Source: Pteria penguin (taxonomy: Eukaryota > Mollusca > Bivalvia > Pterioida > Pteriidae). Taken from it: 64,000 bases of DNA. Shown piece by piece: positions 1 to 12,090 of the stretch. Both the position numbers and the translations under genes were made by a program. Numbering within the stretch: position 1 is the first letter of the stretch; each line of letters starts with the position of its first letter. Location: the NCBI GenBank assembly GCA_035048485.1, contig CM068592.1, positions 41,572,045 to 41,636,044 of the forward strand. Direction: 5' to 3'. Below the pieces are notes generated by a model. It had not been told where the DNA came from. It did not search any database and saw only the letters and a list, made by a program, of their open reading frames with translations.

Positions 1-97
1 ACTAATATTACATGTATTATCAAATTTCTATCAATTATTTCAGCATTTTAAAACTGATTTAATTTTTCTCTTAACATTGTATTTTTGTATTGTACAG

Positions 98-164
98 TTG
101 CCTGACCCAGTTCTTCAAAGCTTTTCATCAGTTTCAACCCAATGATTTCTATGCCACCGGAGAG
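98..164 (+). CDS. CPVL: CPVL exon w1 (first exon visible)
   Basis: Acceptor TGTACAG precedes it and donor GTAAGG follows. It has one leading base, then 22 codons beginning CLTQFFKAFH and ending FYATGE, the residues just before the nucleophile serine. Confidence 0.9.
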
Positions 165-3100
165 GTAAGGAAAGTTCTCTTTGTTATTTATGTACACGAG
201 TCATACAGATCTTTGAGTGTGTAACCATTGGATGGATTTATAAGCAGAATTATCGTCTCATATTCACTTCCAAATACTTGTATGTAATGTAGATGCTTTT
301 ATAACTGTACAGGTTGCCAGTGGTGTGATACTAAACTTTGGGAGTTTTGCACTGCTGAATGGAGTAAAGCATGGTACTTGCAAAAACTCAAAGTGGCTTC
401 TCACCTAAATGCTTCAACCCTGAGTTGGTACAAGTTGGAAAATCAATTTGTTTACCTGCCAAAGTTTGGTTGTTTTCTTCTGATATTCTGGCATTCTTAT
501 ACACCACCTCTGTTCACCACCTTATAGGTCATATAATCCATATGTGGTCTTGAACAACAAACGGTACAAAAAATGGTCAGATTTCAACACAGACTAATTA
601 TTCGTCTCACATTGAAACACTGGAATTCCTTGTAAGTTTAGTTTCAGTATAAGTCTCTTTTTCAGTCCTATGCTGGGAAGTATGTACCTGCTATTTCTTA
701 TAAAATCCATGTTGAGAATCCTAAGGCTGAGGTCAAGATCAACTTGAAAGGGATGGCCATTGGGGATGGACTTTGTGACCCCGAGACAGTAAGATCAAAT
801 GATATAATCTGCATTTCATTACGAGATTTACTAAATGTTGAAATGCTTTGTGATTTATAACTTTACTTAACATTGTGGCACACATATTACTTATAATTTT
901 ACATACAGTAAACTTTGATCTAATTTATTGACCTTTGACCTAGTATTGACTTGTGATCTTCTGTTTAGTGTCCATTACATTTCACCCATGAATACTTTTT
1001 TGACACATATTTTGCAGTTATATTTTCAATTAGATTTATGATCTATATTGATATAAAAGACATTAGAAAGGGGGATACAGGAGCATAAACTAGATATTTA
1101 AGATAGAAGGACAAACTGATAGAGACATTTCATTTTATTTTATGACTTACACATATCATACATTTATCTCATTACATGTACATCTACATATATATATTAA
1201 GACACTTCACTTCATGTTTCCCTTTGATCCACATAATGTTCAAGTTCGAACTCAGCATATTTCAATTGATATCATATCTTGAACATTTTGTGATATATTA
1301 CCATAACCTTATAAAGTTCATGATACATCACCATGATAATACATATTTTAGATAGTGTTTGATGTTGTTGACCTTGCATACTTATGATGATGATCCACCT
1401 TGTCCCTGTACAACTTTTGTATATAACTGAAATCTGATGATATTCACCTTGCAGTGCTATAACTGACAGTGTGTAGTTTTGATTTTTCACCTTGACTTTG
1501 TACATTTGACTTTGAACATTTTGAACGATATTTCACCTTGACCCTGTATATTACAGATGATGTCTCAGTATGCGACATTTATGTATAGTATTGGGATGTT
1601 GGACGAGAAACAGAGACTTTTTTTCCAGACCATGTCTGATAAGGCTGTACAGTATATTAAGGAGAAAAATTTCGGAGCTGCATTCCAGGTAACAGCTGAT
1701 ATTTACTTGTCATAATAATCTTGTCAATTCCATATTTTGTGAGAGGTTAATAGGATCTTGCTCCATCAATGCGAGTGATGACAAAAGCTCAGGTAGAGAG
1801 CATATGTTGAGTATAGATAGATGATGTCATGGCTAAATGCATTTTAATGGTAATGCATAGAACTTGGTACATGTTTACTTGACAGCTGTGTTATGTATCG
1901 CCAGATATCTGTTTTGAAAATCTAAATACATCACAATTAGTGAATGATTTCCGGAAATGTGGAAAGTGTCTTCCTACAAGTATTATCAGATCATTTCAGT
2001 GGGATGAGAAAAGAATATTTGTATCATTATCTTCTGTTCTTGCATTTCTTAAGAATAATTATACACTTGGTATTAATGTTTGATTCCTTGAAAATGCTGT
2101 TTTTAGCTCACCTGAGCCAAAGGCTCAAGTGAGCTATTGTGATCAATCACCGTCCGTCGTCCGTCGTTAACTTTTCACATTTTCGACTTCTTCTCCAGAA
2201 CCACAGAACAGAATTTGATGAAACTTGATAAGCATGTAGTACTCATGGTCCCCTACAAGTGTTGTTGTTTTTCGTCCAGATTCATCAACAGGTGGCGCCA
2301 CCACAGGCAAAAGTAGGTCAAAGAGGGTACCCTCCTTTGACAAACTTCTTCTTCAGACCGGGGGCATACAGAGACAAACCAAATGCATAGGAATGATCTA
2401 GAGGGATGTGTGAAGAAGTGTTGTTATTTTTGGTTCCATTCCGAAATCAAATTTTTGACGTTTTTTTCGTACTTGGTAATTTTAATGCAGAAAAAAGGTA
2501 TTTTTTTCTTTTAGTAAACATTGATGCATTAATTTGGTTTAATTTGATCATTTTGATGGTAAGAAATACTACTGCGAAGAAAATTTTTCAATATTTTATG
2601 TTTTGGATTTTTTATGAATTTTTTAAGACTTTCAAGAAAAAGGTGGGGGGGATAATTGGTGTAAACATTTCACAGTTTGAACTTTTTCTTCGGAACCACT
2701 AGCTGGAATTCAATGAAACGTGGCATGCATCAAATACTCAAGGTCCCCGACAAATGTGGTCATCTTTGTCAGGATCCATGAACAGGTGGCACCACCACAG
2801 ACAAAAGTAGGTCACAGAGGGTACCCTCCTTTGACAAACTTCTTATTCAGATCGGGTGCATACAGCGACAAACCGACTGCATAGGAATGAGATAGAGGCA
2901 TATGGGAAGAAGTGTTGATATTTTTGGTTCCATTCCGAAATCAAATTTTTGACGTTTTTTCATTTTTATTTTGGACTTTGTTATTTTAATGCATTAAAGA
3001 GTTATTATTTTCTTTTAGTAAACATTGATGCATTCATTTGGTTTCATTTAATCATTTCTATGGTAAGGAATGCTGGTGTGAAGGAATTTTTTCAATATCT

Positions 3101-6100
3101 CGATTTTTGAATTTTTTATGAATTTTTTAAGACTTCCAAGAAAAGGGGGGGGGGACAATTTTTCATATCTTCAACTTGATCTACAGAACAACTTGAAGGA
3201 TTGTGATAAAACTGGGTAGGATGCAAGTACTCATAGTCCTTTTCAAAGGTTTTGTTTTTTGTGCGGATCATCCAAATTGGTTAACAGATAATGCCACCAT
3301 GTCTAAAAGTAGGTCTCACAATGGTACATATACCACTTGGTAATTGAAATATGGAGAGTAGCGGTTCAAATCCAGCTGTGGTCAAAAAATTTTTTTTTTT
3401 TTTTTTACACATCTGAATAAGTTTTTAGATGTTTCTCAACACTCAACATATGAAATTAGGAATTTTACGTTTAAGACTTAAAAAAAAAAGGGGGGGGTTG
3501 GCCATTTTTCACATTTTCAACTTTTTCTACAAAACTGTTTGAAGGATTTTAATAAATCTTGGTAGAAATAAGTCACTTATGATCCTCTTCAAACTCTGTT
3601 GTTTTCGTCCAGACCTCTTTACAGGTTGCGCCACCATAGTCAAGAGTAGGTCACAAAAGAGTTCCCTCGTTTAACAATATTCTTTTTCATACGGGCTGTA
3701 TACAGAGACAAACAGAATGCATAGAAATGATCTAGAGGGATGAGTGAAGATGTATTGTCATTTTTGTTCCCTTCCAAAATCAAATTTTAGAATTTTTTTC
3801 GACATTTCTTTGGACTTGGTGATTCAATGCAGAAAAAAGTGTCATATTTCCTAGTTAATTGATAATGATGATTTCTTATGGACTATTGTGATCATAATTA
3901 TGGTAAGGATTGTTACTTTGAAAGAATTTTGTCAATATCTCAATTTTTGGATTTTCTATGAATTTTTTAAGACTTCCAAATGAGGGTGTATAGGAACAAT
4001 TCAATCACATTTTTCACTTCTGCTGTTATACCACATGAAAGATTTTAATGAAACATGGAATACATGAAGTACTAAAAGTCCTCTATCAATTTGGTAAATT
4101 TCATCCAAATTGGTTAACAGATAATGCCACCATGTCTAAAAAGCAGTTCTCACAATAGTACATATACCACTTGGTAATTGAAATATGGAGAGTAGCGGTT
4201 CAAATCCAGCTGTGGTCAAAATTTTTTTTTCATTTCTTTACACATCTAAATAAGTTTTTAGATGTTTCTCAACACTCAACATATGAAAATAGGCAATTTT
4301 AAGTTAGATCTGGACAATATTTGAAACAATTGTTGTTCATGACCCAGACTTGAAATCAGTCAACAAAAGGCCCCACCTAAAGAAAATGACTAACTTGTTG
4401 CCCTGAATGACTTCTTGCAGAGACAAAGGAAATGCTTAATATCAAAATCACCTGAATGGATGTGCAAAAAAGTGTTGTTTTTTATTCTAGCCTGAAATAA
4501 AATTTGACATATTTTCAACATCTGTGTTGACTTAGTCACATTAATGCAAAAATAAATGAATTCTTCCTTCATGCATGACTGATAATATAGGTACTCAGGT
4601 GAGCGATATAGGCCCACTTGGGCCTCTTGTTACATTACAGTAGATAATGGAAATACAACAAGGACAATTGGAAAAGCTTTGTCCGGTTAATTCCCAGATC
4701 TTTATCTTCACCTGCCTCTTCCTCTGTTTTTTTATTTTCAATTTTATGTCAGAAAATTTAAATTAAAAGGTTTCTGTGTATCTGACTCCATGTAAAGTCA
4801 TCCCCCTCTCCTTTTTCTTGACTTTAATTGGTGTTGTCTAATATTAACATAACCAGATCAGTTATGAATGTACATCTCTTTTTAATGTTGACAGGTGTTT
4901 GACACTCTCATGATAGGTGGAAAAGATAGCTATATTTACAACATCACAAACACTGCAGACTTTTATAATTTCTTACAAACCAAGGTAGAAATATCTGTTG
5001 TTATGGTTACCTCTTTGTTGTACTTTTTGACCTCATTTTCTGTGTGTCTTTCTTTGCAGATTTTTGATACTCTACTCAATGGTGATCTAACAGCTTACAA
5101 ACCCTATTTTTACAATGTAACAAATACAAACAACTATTACAACTTTCTTCTGACTGAGGTAAATCACAGTTGTCTCTCTTGCTAGTGAAGTTTTTGCACA
5201 GAAAATATATACAGAAAGGCCAATCTAAGTAAATTCTATGTCTGGAATCTGGTACATGTAAAGCCTCTGAAAACATGATGAAATAAGAAACAAACATGTA
5301 TCTGAGAAGTTTGGAATTTTTAACGTTTTTGTGACAAAACAGTCAGTCTTGTGAATATTCTTCATTATATTCAATTATTCTCCATAAAATTGTTTATAAC
5401 AATTAAAATAAAGTAAATTGAAGTCAAACTATTTCGGTTTTTTCTTCTCTCTCTTAAAGAAGTCCAGTGTGAGAACAGAATGTTAAATTTGTTTAGATAG
5501 GTCTTAATACATTCCAATCTGAGGGCAAAATGTTTTAATTAGATTGTTTTTAATCAATACAAGCTATAAAACTGAGTAAATGGAAATAAGATAAGATCCT
5601 GTAAAGGTATGAGAAGGACAATTGGTCCATCAAATCCATCAAGTATATGGAACAATAGGATTTTGAATACTCATGGTAATAAGTTCAAATGAAGTTCTAC
5701 TACTTGTAAATATTTACAGTGAAATTCCTCTTCTGCATTAACAGTATCATCTCGCTTGCTCTGCCTCATCTCTAATCATGCACAGCTTAGAATATGCAAG
5801 ATCTTTCTCATCTCTATACACATACAAAGTAGAATATTTGGTCTTTTCGTTACACAGAGTTACTAACCATTTTGGACGGTATTTGATTTAAAACGGTTAT
5901 GACATCCTCAAATTCTATAGAAACTGATCTAAAACTCAGGTAAATGATAGTGCATAAGTGACGTTTTCATAGGAATTTGATGACGTCATAATTGTTTTAT
6001 GTCATATACCCGGTCCCAAATGGGAAATAACTCTGTTTTATGAAAGGACTCAATACACATTGATTAATTCACAAACAGTAATTAACACAGAACATCTATT

Positions 6101-9100
6101 ATTGAAATAAAACTCAGCTAAAAGAAATGTTAATTTTATAAGATTTATTGCCTTGATACTTAAGACTGAAGATATACATGTGTGTATGGACATGGTGAGA
6201 TCCAGACTTCTGGTGTGATGAATGGGAAATGAATGATCTACTACTGCTCTACTGATAGTTTTATAAGAGTTATTACCTTGATACTTAAGACTTAAGATAT
6301 ACATGTGTGTATGGACATGGTGAGATCCAGACTTAAGATATACATGTGTATATGGACATGGTGAGATCCAGACTTCTGGAGTGATGAATGGGAAATGAAT
6401 GATCTACTACTGCTCCACTGATAGTTTTATAAGAGTTATTACCTTGATACTTAAGACTTAAGATATACATGTGTGTATGGACATGGTGAGATCCAGACTT
6501 AAGATATACATGTGTATATGGACATGGTGAGATCCAGACTTCTGATGTGATAAATGGGAAATGAATGATCTACTACTGCTCCACTGATAGTTTTATAAGA
6601 GTTATTACCTTGATACTTAAGACTTAAGATATACATGTGTGTATGGACATGGTGAGATCCAGACTTAAGATATACATGTGTATATGGACATGGTGAGATC
6701 CAGACTTCTGATGTGATAAATGGGAAATGAATGATCTACTACTGCTCCACTGATAGTTTTATAAGAGTTATTACCTTGATACTTAAGACTTAAGATATAC
6801 ATGTGTATATGAACATGGTGAGATCCAGACTTAAGATATACATGTGTGTTTGGACATGGTGAGATCCAGACTTAAGATATACATGTGTATATGGACATGG
6901 TGAGATCCAGACTTCTGGTGTGATGAATGGGAAATGAATGATCTACTACTGCTCCACTGATAGTTTTATAAGAGTTATTACCTTGATACTTAAGACTTAA
7001 GATATACATGTGTGTATGGACATGGTGAGATCCAGACTTAAGATATACATGTGTATATGGACATGGTGAGATCCAGACTTCTGAAGTGATAAATGGGAAA
7101 TGAATGATCTACTACTGCTCCACTGATAGTTTTATAAGAGTTATGTGTGTATGGACATGGTGAGATCCAGACTTAAGATATACATGTGTATATGGACATG
7201 GTGAGATCCAGACTTCTGATGTGATAAATGGGAAATGAATGATCTACTACTGCTCCACTGATAGTTTTATAAGAGTTATTACCTTGATACTTAAGACTTA
7301 AGATATACATGTGTATATGAACATGGTGAGATCCAGACTTAAGATATACATGTGTGTTTGGACATGGTGAGATCCAGACTTAAGATATACATGTGTATAT
7401 GAACATGGTGAGATCCAGACTTAAGATATACATGTGTGTATGGACATGGTGAGATCCAGACTTAAGATATACATGTGTGTATGGACATGGTGAGATCCAG
7501 ACTTCTGATGTGATAAATGGGAAATGAATGATCTACTACTGCTCCACTGATAGTTTTTAGGAATGACAAACAATAAGTATATGAAGGTTTTTTAACATTT
7601 CCTAAGAAATAATAGTATAGTATGTTATAATAAAAGACTATTACATAGTATATCCAGTGTGTTTAAATTTTGTATAATACTTAAACTCCGTGGTTTTTGA
7701 GAATTAGAAAAATAAGTAAAATGAGTGATATATTTCAGAAGAATTCAAATTTATCTTAAATATGCTCGAATTCTTTTTCAGTCACCTGAGGAATTTGATT
7801 ACTATGGTAACTATCTAGCAAAGCCAGAGGTGAGAAAAGCCATACATGTAGGTAAATTACCATACAATGATGGCAGTGTAGTGGAGAAACACCTGATGTT
7901 AGATGTCATGGATACAGTGAAGCCATGGGTCACGACACTCATGGACAACTACAAGGTATATATACAAGATATACAGTTGATACTTGTTTAATCAAATACA
8001 GAAACTCCATCTACCACTTTTAAAGATATGTACTGAAGTCTTATTAAGCATTTAACGTAAATACTCCAATATAATATGCACTCGAGTATAATACACACTT
8101 AAAAAATGACATCTAAAATCATGAAAAAATGTCTAACTCAGTGTATAATATGTAAGGAAAAAATCCAAACGATAATGTCAATTTCGTGTTGAAACAGCAA
8201 GACCATGAGATGCAATCGAGATTTTTCAGCGTATGTATATGATTTTGTTTTAATGTTTAGTAATTCGTCTAAGGTCTCAATTAATCTGTCATTTCCTCGT
8301 TGATGTCAATTGAATTTGCTTTGCTGCCGGGTGCCTACATACCTTTTACAATGTGATCGCATTACATGTATTATCATCAAAAGTGGTATGGAACAACCAG
8401 CCTTTATTCATTGTGTGATATGAACGCTTTTCACTCATTCTCTCATTCATGTCATTTACAACAAACTCACATAGAATTCAAATTTCTTAACTATTGCGGC
8501 CGTACTAGAAGTTTAATCTTCGTCCCAAACGACTGATTCTTTTTCTCAATAGAACGAACATGCATGTCCACATAAGACACTCGTGCCGTTACAGTCAAGT
8601 AATTTCACCTGTTGCGTAAATATCAATTAACCAATTATGGCTAGATCACGGTATCATCCATACAATCTGCTAATCAGAAACCATGATTGTTAAATAAACA
8701 CAGTGCAAGTCTTCTAATGAGTTCATTTAAATGGTACACTGTAGACATTATTCCTGTAATCGCCTTGGGCATTTACTAAGGGAAGCAAACAGTATACAGA
8801 CAATAGACATATCTCACGCCTCATGGGTTTGATTGACGGCTTTAGGTACTTTAACTGATATATGCACCCCCCTTAATCCACTACTGAAGCTTTGCCTTAA
8901 ATCATAGTTAACACAAAGTCGATATTAAAAGCGTGGAAAAAAGTTACAGATTTCTAATCCTTTGTACATGTATAATGCACAGTCAAAAGTTGATAAGACA
9001 TATTGGCTAAGAAAAAGGTACGTATTATATTCGAGTATTTATGGTAGGTCAAACTCTTGATCATTCAGACGTTATTTTTCTCAGTCCTTCGGATTTCTGC

Positions 9101-12090
9101 TTGATGAGAGTGAGCTGTACATACAGTAACAAACCTCTCTCTTGACGACTTGCCGAGTTTTTGGAATTTCTGATGAAGATCATACCTGAAGACATGAGGA
9201 TGCTGCACAGCTCCTTATTCCTAGTTGTAGGGTGTATTTTAGTGGAAAATCCACGAAACAATCTCCTAGTGGTGTAATTAAATATAACAGAATTCTTGTG
9301 CTGTTCTAAATCTGCTTGGAGTTTATCTGTGGAACACTAGTAATAAGAGAAGACTAAAACTAAGTGGAACTAATAGAAATAGTAGAAGTTGACCGGAATT
9401 GGACATCAGTGATTATTGATGTTTATAATACAGGTCTTGCTGTATAGTGGTTATTTAGATATTATATTATGTATCCTACTATTTTTAAAATGCAGGTAAG
9501 CCGGCGTGGCCTAGTGGTATCGCGCTGGACTCCGGATCCGGAGGCTGGGGTTCGAGTCCCACTCTGGTCATGCCGGTATTCTGTCTTTCGGATGAGACAG
9601 TAAAAACCAAGGCCCCGTGTCGTGGTATGCATGGCACGTTAAACATCCCTCACTGCTTTGGGTGGGTCCGTTGCAAAGGTCAAAATTTGTATGCCCCACA
9701 TCAGGCAGATGCCGTCACCATATACGTGAAATATTCGTGGTGTGACGTTAAACAAAAATCAATCAATCAATTAAAATGCAGGTCATGATGTATAGTGATC
9801 AGTTGTATATTGTATTATGTATTTTACTATGTTTATAGTATAGATCTTGATGTATAGTGGTCAGTTGTATATTATACTATGTTTATAATACTGGTCATGA
9901 TGTATAGTGGTCAGTTGTATATTATACTATGTATTTTACGATGTTTGTAATACATGTACAGGTCATGATGTATAGTGGTCAGTTGTATATTATACCATGT
10001 ATTTTACTATGTTTGTAATACAGGTCATGATGTATAGTGGTCAGTTGGATATTATAGTAGCAGCACCTCTGACCGAAGCCTTCCTGTTGACCGTCCCATG
10101 GAGTGGTCTGAAGGAATACATGACAACAGACAGACTGATATGGAGGGTCAACCCTGCAGACAAAGAGGTGGCAGGATATGTCAGGAATGTCGGAAACTTT
10201 TATCAGGTCTGACTGATTTATCCTTCACAGTAGTGACTGCATTGTCTCTTATACAGAGATATATTTGATGGATTTTGACTCTTAGTATGGGTTGTTTTTC
10301 TTTAAATTACTTCATTTCTTCCATATAAGTAGTACAATGTAATTAATATCGTATTCTAATGAAAGTCATTTTGTAAAATTCTGACTCATTGCATGGTTGT
10401 TTGGAATAATTTGTGATGGCAAAAGCAGCGTTAACTTGTCACAAACTTTCAGTCATGACTTTGCTAGGTTTTTATATGCCCGCATTTAAAAATGTGGGCA
10501 TATTATGCTATACTGCTGCCGTCTGTCCGTCTATCCGTCCATCCATCCTTGTCCGGGCTTCTCCTCTTTAACTAAAGGGGGAACAAAACTTATGATTGTG
10601 TCATATGAAAGGGTGTGGCTTCTTGTTGTGCATGTGGGTTTCAAAGTTGGGGGCAGGCTCCTGGGGTGGGGAAAAATGGGTGGGGTCTGAAAGGTTTTCT
10701 GGGCTTCTACTCCTTAACTGAAAGGGGGAACAAAAGTTTTGATGGTGTCAAATGAAAGGATGTGGCTTGTAGTGTTGCATGTGGGTTTCAAAGTTGGGGT
10801 CAGGCCCCTGGGATGGGGGAAAATGGGTGGGGTCGGAAAGGTTGTCTGGGCTTCTCCTTCTTAACTGAAAGGGGAACAAAACTTTTGATGGTGTCATATA
10901 AAAGGGTGTGGTTAGTTTGAAAACTTAGTTCTTCTTTCACACATCCATTACCGCCACATTAAAACATGATGCGGGCGTATCATGCACCCGTTGGCGTTGC
11001 CCTATTTTTGGAGAATCAAAACATATATTCTTCAAAATGCATTGGAGTGCAGATAATGATTTTCTTACAAAGATTTAAGGTCATTTCTGCATGTTTATAT
11101 GTCACACATATCCATTTCATAAGCTCCCATAATGCATCACAGATAAGTTTCTGTTTGCTATCATTAAACAAATATTAACAGCCTCCAATTTCATCTAAGA
11201 AAGATGAATATTCCTTAGTATAAAATGAGAGGGAGGCTTGCTGTAGTAGGTTAGTGTTTGGCTTGTGGTGAAGGTGACCCAATTGAATTCCCAGATTTGA
11301 CCACTATTATTCAGAGGTTGGTTCCCTCCCTGATTTTACACTATGATTCAAAGATAGGTTCATTCCCAGATTTTGCCATTATGTTTAACAGGTTCAACTT
11401 ACCTCCCAGATTTTGCCACTATATTTCAGAGGTTAGTCACCTCCCAGCTTTTACAGTGTGTGTCAGGTTGGTAACGTCCCATATTTTGCCATTCTGTTTA
11501 AGAGGTTCAAGTTACCTTCCAGACTTTACCAGTATGTTTCAGAGGTTGGTTACCTCCCAGATTTTACCACCATGTTTCAGAGGTTCATTATCTCCCTGAT
11601 ATTGCCATTGTGTTTCAAAGATTGGTTACCTCCTAGATTTTGCTAGTATGTTTCAGAGGTTACGGTAATTACCTCCCAGATTTTGCCAGTATGTTTCAGA
11701 AGTTTTAAAAATTACCTCCCAGAGTTTGCCAGTAAGTTTCAGAGGTTGGTTTCTTCCTTCTTCCATGTTTAGATATGACCAAACTATTGTTGAAAGTGAG
11801 GTAAAACACTAGTCTACTCACCAACCGACCTTAATGTTTAATATGAGAGTGAGAATCTTGAAGATATAATTGATGATGACTTGTATTGTCTTTGCCCACT
11901 TAATGCTCAGTTCATTCTTAACACTCAGTGTATACAGATGATACAACTCATAAGATGTTCACATTTTCAAAAAAGATTCTTTTTTCAGGTAATTGTTCGT
12001 GCAGCTGGTCACATACTACCTTATGACCAACCAGAGAGAGGCTTTGACATGATTCAAAGATTTATAGAAAATAAGGGATTTAAGGAATAA
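98..12090 (+). CDS. CPVL: CPVL-like serine carboxypeptidase, 3' part (8 exons, 5' truncated by window)
   Basis: The joined exons 98-164, 666-788, 1557-1688, 4895-4984 and/or 5060-5158, 7782-7955, 10024-10206 and 11989-12090 read as the C-terminal two thirds of an S10 serine carboxypeptidase, closest from memory to vertebrate CPVL. All introns are GT-AG and phases agree. Catalytic Ser lies in GESYAGKY, split by the first intron (GE|SYAGKY). Catalytic Asp is in GQLDIIVAA (exon at 10024) and catalytic His in AAGHILPYDQP (last exon). Family members are secretory or lysosomal exopeptidases that remove C-terminal residues; the signal peptide would lie upstream of the window. N-glycosylation sequons NIT and NVT are visible. 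The reading ends at TAA 12088-12090. The odd point is that 4895-4984 and 5060-5158 encode two versions of the same segment, and human CPVL has room for only one. Family confidence is high; the orthologue name is likely. Confidence 0.93.
666..788 (+). CDS. CPVL: CPVL exon w2, nucleophile serine
   Basis: 41 codons in phase 0, flanked by TTTTTCAG and GTAAGA. It starts SYAGKYVPAI, so the first codon is the catalytic Ser of the GESYAGKY motif. It ends AIGDGLCDPET, matching the conserved IGDG segment. Confidence 0.95.
1557..1688 (+). CDS. CPVL: CPVL exon w3
   Basis: 44 codons, phase 0 at both ends, acceptor TATTACAG and donor GTAACA. It includes IGMLDEKQRLFFQ, matching the CPVL segment after IGDG. 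Confidence 0.92.
2105..4631 (+). mobile_element. Helentron/HINE-like non-autonomous element, copy 1 (CPVL intron)
   Basis: A 2.5-kb element in the intron after exon w3. It begins AGCTCACCTGAGCC, where the next bases fold as GAGCCAAAGGCTC, and ends with CTCAGGTGAGCG followed by a hairpin AGGCCCACTTGGGCCT and CTTGTT. Inside are four diverged modules, recognisable by a segment like GCATACAGAGACAAAC near 2365, 2858 and 3699 and a decayed one near 4418, plus GGTGGCGCCACC-type palindromes. A second copy lies at 29753-32280 and is nearly identical over the last ~1.7 kb. Subterminal inverted repeats, a 3' hairpin, T-rich flanks and internal tandem modules fit HINE elements, but the class is inferred. 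It encodes no protein. Confidence 0.75.
4895..4984 (+). CDS. CPVL: CPVL exon w4a, one of two duplicated alternative exons
   Basis: 30 codons, phase 0-0, acceptor GTTGACAG and donor GTAGAA. It starts VFDTLMIGG, contains the sequon NIT and ends FYNFLQTK. It aligns along its whole length with the next exon at about 16 of 30 residues, apart from a 3-residue gap. Either exon alone gives the length seen in human CPVL, so the two are probably used alternatively. Confidence 0.85.
5060..5158 (+). CDS. CPVL: CPVL exon w4b, one of two duplicated alternative exons
   Basis: 33 codons, phase 0-0, acceptor TTTGCAG and donor GTAAAT. It starts IFDTLLNGDLTAY, contains NVT and ends YYNFLLTE. It is closer than w4a to the human segment (LLDGDL, NVT, NYYNFL). 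Only 75 nt separate it from w4a. Confidence 0.88.
6117..7560. repeat. Minisatellite with 41-bp subunits in a ~166-bp higher-order unit
   Basis: A tandem array in the CPVL intron before exon w5. The landmark TTTTATAAGAGTTATTACC recurs near 6257, 6423, 6589, 6755, 6961, 7128 and 7263. Spacing is 165-167 bp, with one 206-bp and one 135-bp unit. Each unit is an ~84-bp spacer plus two 41-bp subunits built around GACATGGTGAGATCCAGACTT; the 206-bp unit has three subunits. Confidence 0.92.
7782..7955 (+). CDS. CPVL: CPVL exon w5
   Basis: 58 codons, phase 0-0, acceptor TTTTTCAG and donor GTATAT. It includes PEVRKAIHVG and VKPWVTTLMDNYK, both typical of CPVL. The 2.6-kb intron before it carries the 166-bp higher-order minisatellite. 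Confidence 0.93.
8056..9044. mobile_element. Non-autonomous DNA transposon with terminal inverted repeats
   Basis: About 990 bp in the CPVL intron after exon w5. The left end TAAATACTCCAATATAATA is mirrored at the right end, whose reverse complement reads TAAATACTCGAATATAATA. The interior has no transposase that I can read. The family is not assigned. Confidence 0.65.
9434..10023 (+). repeat. Exon-edge minisatellite: decoy copies of CPVL exon w6 acceptor and start
   Basis: Copies of the exon w6 start (GTCATGATGTATAGTGGTCA) begin at about 9434, 9782, 9844, 9893 and 9962, with the true exon at 10024. The copies at 9434, 9782 and 9962 keep an AG acceptor (CAG|GTC). The four later copies read CAGTTGTATATT where the exon has CAGTTGGATATT, so the catalytic Asp codon is a Tyr codon in the decoys. 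A SINE at 9498-9770 interrupts the array. Confidence 0.9.
9498..9770 (+). mobile_element. tRNA-derived SINE, full length, copy A
   Basis: Starts AAGCCGGCGTGGCCTAGTGG (A box TGGCCTAGTGG), has B box GGTTCGAGTCC, a conserved body and an AATC-repeat tail. It is flanked by a 13-bp target duplication TTAAAATGCAGGT at 9485-9497 and 9771-9783. The insertion site is a CAGGT inside the CPVL exon-edge array. Confidence 0.93.
10024..10206 (+). CDS. CPVL: CPVL exon w6, catalytic aspartate
   Basis: 61 codons, phase 0-0, acceptor AATACAG and an atypical donor GTCTGA. It contains YSGQLDIIVAAPLTEAF with the catalytic Asp, and ends EVAGYVRNVGNFYQ. Its first 12 codons and the acceptor are repeated five times in the upstream intron. 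Confidence 0.94.
10475..10996. mobile_element. Interspersed element with GC-rich inverted ends, copy 1
   Basis: In the last CPVL intron. It begins TATGCCCGCATTTAAAAATG, which folds on itself, and ends GATGCGGGCGTATCATGCAC. Inside are about three repeats of a ~150-bp module containing CTTAACTGAAAGGGGGAACA and GGGTTTCAAAGTTGGGG. A diverged relative is at 56195-56565. The family is unknown. Confidence 0.6.
11258..11760. repeat. Minisatellite, ~40-bp unit, in last CPVL intron
   Basis: About 12 units of the type TTACCTCCCAGATTTTGCCA followed by CTATGTTTCAGAGGTTGG. Open frames across it are repeat artefacts. Confidence 0.85.
11989..12090 (+). CDS. CPVL: CPVL exon w7, catalytic histidine and stop
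   Basis: Acceptor TTTTTTCAG, then VIVRAAGHILPYDQPERGFD with the catalytic His, ending NKGFKE and TAA. This gives the normal C-terminus of the family. Confidence 0.95.
   Translation, partial: VIVRAAGHILPYDQPERGFDMIQRFIENKGFKE

Noticed and set aside
2406..2702. 98-codon frame, and a related 121-codon frame at 30099-30464
   Set aside because: Homologous stretches of the HINE-like element, Phe-rich from T-runs, with no transposase or helicase motif.
9498..9770. Functional tRNA gene
   Set aside because: A and B boxes are present, but the sequence continues into a SINE body with AATC tail and target duplications.
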